Shown: positions 61,513-64,000 of the stretch, one piece after another
How the letters are laid out: each line of letters opens with the position of its first letter
Numbering within the stretch: position 1 is the stretch's first letter
Assembly: GCF_900129005.1 (NCBI RefSeq)
Contig: NZ_FQUN01000014.1
Span: 62,001-126,000, forward strand
Reading direction: 5' to 3'
Source: Leeuwenhoekiella marinoflava DSM 3653
GTDB taxonomy: Bacteria; Bacteroidota; Bacteroidia; Flavobacteriales; Flavobacteriaceae
Length of the DNA stretch: 64,000 nt
Position numbers and translations under genes: made by a program
The notes under the pieces: generated by a model
What the model was told of the DNA's origin: nothing
Database searches by the model: none
The model's input: the letters and a program-made list of their open reading frames with translations, nothing else

Positions 61513-62247
61513 ATGAAAGACAATTTCTCCAATCACGCAGCAGATTACGCTAAATTCAGACCGACCTATCCTCAGGAATTGTATGTTTATTTATTTGATA
61601 TTGTTCAGCAGAAGTCTAAAGCTTGGGATGTAGCAACGGGTAATGGGCAGGTAGCATTTGAATTATCTAAAGTTTTTGATGAAGTGTTAGCAACAGATCT
61701 CAGCGCAAAGCAACTTGCTGAAGCGCCTCAACTCAAAAATATCATTTACCGGGTTCAGACGGCAGAAGAACGTTTTGACGACAATGAGCAGTTTGATTTA
61801 ATAACCGTGGCTCAAGCTATACACTGGTTTGATTTTGATGCGTTTTATAAACAAGTAAAACATCATTTAAAACCTGACGGAATTTTTGCAGTTATTGGGT
61901 ATTCCGTTTTAGAGACTTTAGGAGAATTGAATACTGTTATTCAACATTTTTATAAAGTGATTACCGATCCATATTGGGATCCTGAACGGAAGTATCTGGA
62001 TGAAAATTACAAAAGCATCCCCTTTCCGTTTAAGGAAATTGAACCTCCAAAACTTACAATGCCAATTTACTGGACAGTCGAAGAATTGCTTAATTATTTA
62101 AATACTTGGTCAGCAGTAAAGCATTATGAAAAAGCTAACGGTAAGAATCCGTTACGCTTAATCCAAGATGATGTTTATAAACACTGGGGAGCAAGAGAAA
62201 AACGGGAGTTTAATTTTCCGTTATTACTACGTGTTGGTAAATTATAA
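61513..62247 (+). CDS. Class I SAM-dependent methyltransferase
   Basis: A 244-residue methyltransferase: NFSNHAADYAKFRPTYPQELYVYL, SAM-binding motif I AWDVATGNGQVAFEL, motif II EVLATDLSAKQLAEA, motif III FDLITVAQAIHWFDFDAFYKQV. This matches the methyltransferase type 11 group related to trans-aconitate or UbiE-like enzymes. It begins 4 bp after the ABC ATPase and may be co-transcribed. Substrate unknown. Confidence 0.9.
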   Translation: MKDNFSNHAADYAKFRPTYPQELYVYLFDIVQQKSKAWDVATGNGQVAFELSKVFDEVLATDLSAKQLAEAPQLKNIIYRVQTAEERFDDNEQFDLITVAQAIHWFDFDAFYKQVKHHLKPDGIFAVIGYSVLETLGELNTVIQHFYKVITDPYWDPERKYLDENYKSIPFPFKEIEPPKLTMPIYWTVEELLNYLNTWSAVKHYEKANGKNPLRLIQDDVYKHWGAREKREFNFPLLLRVGKL

Positions 62248-62250
62248 ATA

Positions 62251-62439
62251 TTAGTACTTTTTTTTCCGTTTATTTTTCTTCTCTTGACCGGGAGCAAAGG
62301 CTTTAGCACTTTTAGCACCGTAAGCCTTTTTAACTTGACCAGGAGGAGAGTTCCTTGAAGTTGTTCGATAAGTACTTGAACATGAAGTTGCACTTAATAA
62401 AAAACTACCTAGGCTTAAAATTAAAATCAGTTTTTTCAT
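62251..62439 (-). CDS. Small basic lipoprotein with PGQ repeats
   Basis: A 62-residue protein with a lipoprotein signal (MKKLILILSLGSFLLSATSC) and a basic mature part with two PGQ motifs (SPPGQVKKAYGAKSAKAFAPGQEKKNKRKKKY). Similar small Bacteroidota proteins are often labelled quinol oxidase subunit 4, a label I consider unsupported. Function unknown. Confidence 0.75.
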   Translation of the reverse strand: MKKLILILSLGSFLLSATSCSSTYRTTSRNSPPGQVKKAYGAKSAKAFAPGQEKKNKRKKKY

Positions 62440-62521
62440 AATCAGTTTTTTTATAAAGTTAAAACAGGAAAAAAAATGATCCTAGGTATTTAAGCTAAGC
62501 TTAGGACTATTTATTAGTTTG

Positions 62522-63826
62522 TTAAGATACTGCTGCTTTATACGTTTTAAGACAGCGCTCCCGAGCTTCCTTATGATCTACCATTTTATCAGGGTAGTCA
62601 TCAGTATCAAACTCTGGTACAAACTCTCTAATGTACTTTTTGTCTTTATCAAATTTATCAACCTGAGTCATCGGATTAAAAATTCTGAAATAAGGCGCAG
62701 CATCTACACCGCTCCCGGCAGCCCATTGCCAGTTGCCTACGTTACTTGATAGCTCATAATCTAAGAGTTTTTCGGCGAAATAGGTTTCTCCCCAACGCCA
62801 ATCTATAAGCAAGTGTTTACATAAAAAACTAGCGACCAGCATGCGTACGCGATTGTGCATATAACCGGTTTTGTTGAGTTGCCGCATTCCGGCATCAACT
62901 AGAAGGAATCCGGTCTCACCCTTTTTCCATTTTTCAAATTCATCTTCATTATTGCGCCATTCAATTCGATCGTATTTAGGTCTGAAGGATTTATCAATCG
63001 TTTCAGGGTAATGATAAAGGATTTGCATAAAGAATTCACGCCAAATCAATTCACTCCAGAAAATAGTATTCTTTTCAGCAATCGCTTTTTTGACCATTTT
63101 ACGAATGCTGACCGTTCCAAAACGTAAATGCGGACCTAAATGGGAGGTGCCATCCTTTGCTGGAAAGTTTCGGGTGTCTTCGTAATTCTGAATTAAGGTA
63201 GGAGTTACTTCATAATCGGGAATCTCAATACTTGACTTTTTAAAACCCATATCGCTCAAATCAAGATTGGGCAGTCGGCTATTTTCGATTAAATTTTTAA
63301 GATACTGACTCGTATAATGTATTTTGAGATCTTGATCTTCATCAAAAACTTCCCGCCACTTATTCTTATACGGAGTATATACAACATAAGGATTGCCATC
63401 GCCTTTTACGACTTCGTCTTTCTCGAAGATTACCTGATCTTTAAATGTTTTAAAAGGAACATCTTTTTCTTCTAAAATTTTTTTTATTTTTTTATCTCGC
63501 TGCAGTGCATAAGGTTCATAATCGTGGTTGGTATAAACAGCCTGAATATTATAGTCCTCGGTAAGTTGTTTCCAAATATCCTCTGGTTTGCCGTAATATA
63601 ACGCTAATGAACTGCGGTATTCATTTTGCATTGTTTTACGTATTTTCTGAAGCGTATCATAAATAAAAGTAACCCGCGCATCATCTTCAGGAAGTTTATC
63701 TAAAATTTCTTTATCAAAAATAAAAATGGGTAGAACAGGATTACCCCCTTTAAGGGCTTCAAGAAATCCTACATTATCATCAAGTCTCAAGTCTCTTCGG
63801 AACCAAAAAACAGAAAGCCTAGTCAT
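62522..63826 (-). CDS. phrB: Deoxyribodipyrimidine photolyase (cryptochrome/photolyase family)
   Basis: A 434-residue DNA photolyase that repairs cyclobutane pyrimidine dimers using light. The N-terminal antenna domain starts RLSVFWFRRDLRLDDNVGFLEAL. The FAD-binding domain shows FWSELIWREFFMQILYHYP, the GMRQLNKTGYMHNRVRMLVASFLCKHLLIDWRWGE block and ELSSNVGNWQWAAGSGVDAAPYFRIFNP. All are intact. It lies 48 bp from the SDR gene upstream, on the same strand. Confidence 0.96.
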   Translation of the reverse strand: MTRLSVFWFRRDLRLDDNVGFLEALKGGNPVLPIFIFDKEILDKLPEDDARVTFIYDTLQKIRKTMQNEYRSSLALYYGKPEDIWKQLTEDYNIQAVYTNHDYEPYALQRDKKIKKILEEKDVPFKTFKDQVIFEKDEVVKGDGNPYVVYTPYKNKWREVFDEDQDLKIHYTSQYLKNLIENSRLPNLDLSDMGFKKSSIEIPDYEVTPTLIQNYEDTRNFPAKDGTSHLGPHLRFGTVSIRKMVKKAIAEKNTIFWSELIWREFFMQILYHYPETIDKSFRPKYDRIEWRNNEDEFEKWKKGETGFLLVDAGMRQLNKTGYMHNRVRMLVASFLCKHLLIDWRWGETYFAEKLLDYELSSNVGNWQWAAGSGVDAAPYFRIFNPMTQVDKFDKDKKYIREFVPEFDTDDYPDKMVDHKEARERCLKTYKAAVS

Positions 63827-63874
63827 AATAAAAATTGGTTGGTTAGGTGAAAAATCGAGTTTAGTGGAACTCGA

Positions 63875-64000
63875 CTACGATACGTTTAAGGTTGACATCC
63901 CACCATCTACTCCTAAAATTTGACCAGTCATCCAGCTGCTATCTTCACTTAAAAGGAAACTTGCAATCTTTGCAATATCGTCAGGGGCTCCTACACGTTT
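63875..64000 (-). CDS. SDR family oxidoreductase, C-terminal end only
   Basis: The last 41 codons of a short-chain dehydrogenase/reductase run off the right edge: [20 protein letters not shown] then [20 protein letters not shown]. The GQILGVDGG signature is diagnostic for the SDR C-terminus. Substrate cannot be judged. Confidence 0.88.
   Translation of the reverse strand, partial: KRVGAPDDIAKIASFLLSEDSSWMTGQILGVDGGMSTLNVS

Overview
The window looks like a chromosome segment of a marine-type Bacteroidota, most likely Flavobacteriaceae. Evidence: a SusC/SusD pair, low GC with weak ribosome binding sites, a TAnnTTTG-type promoter box, a NUDIX-type sugar regulator beside xylA/xylB, and families typical of the phylum (DUF4290, START-like, DUF6428). 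Genus cannot be set from sequence alone.

Layout. (1) 1-6286: transglutaminase / circularly permuted ATP-grasp-alpha-E / transglutaminase operon, open at the left edge. (2) 6290-19941: backbone with a GNAT, a small PH protein, a xylose operon (xylBA) with a divergent NUDIX regulator, a three-gene RND efflux operon, and an arsenate-type operon whose arsR is broken. (3) 19942-51166: a 31.2 kb mobilizable island inserted in a CAT-anticodon tRNA gene, bounded by 48-bp direct repeats. (4) 51125-64000: backbone with the intact tRNA, an aminotransferase IV gene, yqgE, HU, an ATPase-recQ-fmt operon, DUF493, DUF4290, murA, a small ABC cassette, a photolyase and the end of an SDR gene.

The island carries an integrase at its left end and, at its right end, a helix-turn-helix protein, primase-helicase, primase, MobC, MobB relaxase and a candidate oriT. 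Between them lie: an orphan hsdR with an AlbA/Schlafen-type ATPase; relics of rhuM and hsdS; a catalytically dead long Argonaute overlapping a membrane protein gene (probable abortive-infection system); an unrecognised two-gene module with a shared upstream repeat; a HipBST-like tripartite toxin system with its operator; and the main find.

The main find (33.9-43.9 kb) is an ECF-like sigma factor gene overlapping the start of a nuclease-dead, C-terminally truncated Cas12f/TnpB-like gene. It is followed by four copies of a structured approx. 65-bp RNA scaffold, each ending in ACAAC and followed by a unique sequence. Two more copies lie beyond a SusC/SusD operon encoding two secreted endonuclease/exonuclease/phosphatase-fold enzymes. 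I read this as an RNA-guided transcription module in which dead Cas12f plus guide RNA recruits the sigma factor and RNA polymerase, probably to SusCD-type nutrient operons. The nutrient operon sits exactly between guide units 4 and 5, which suggests modular exchange of operon plus guide.
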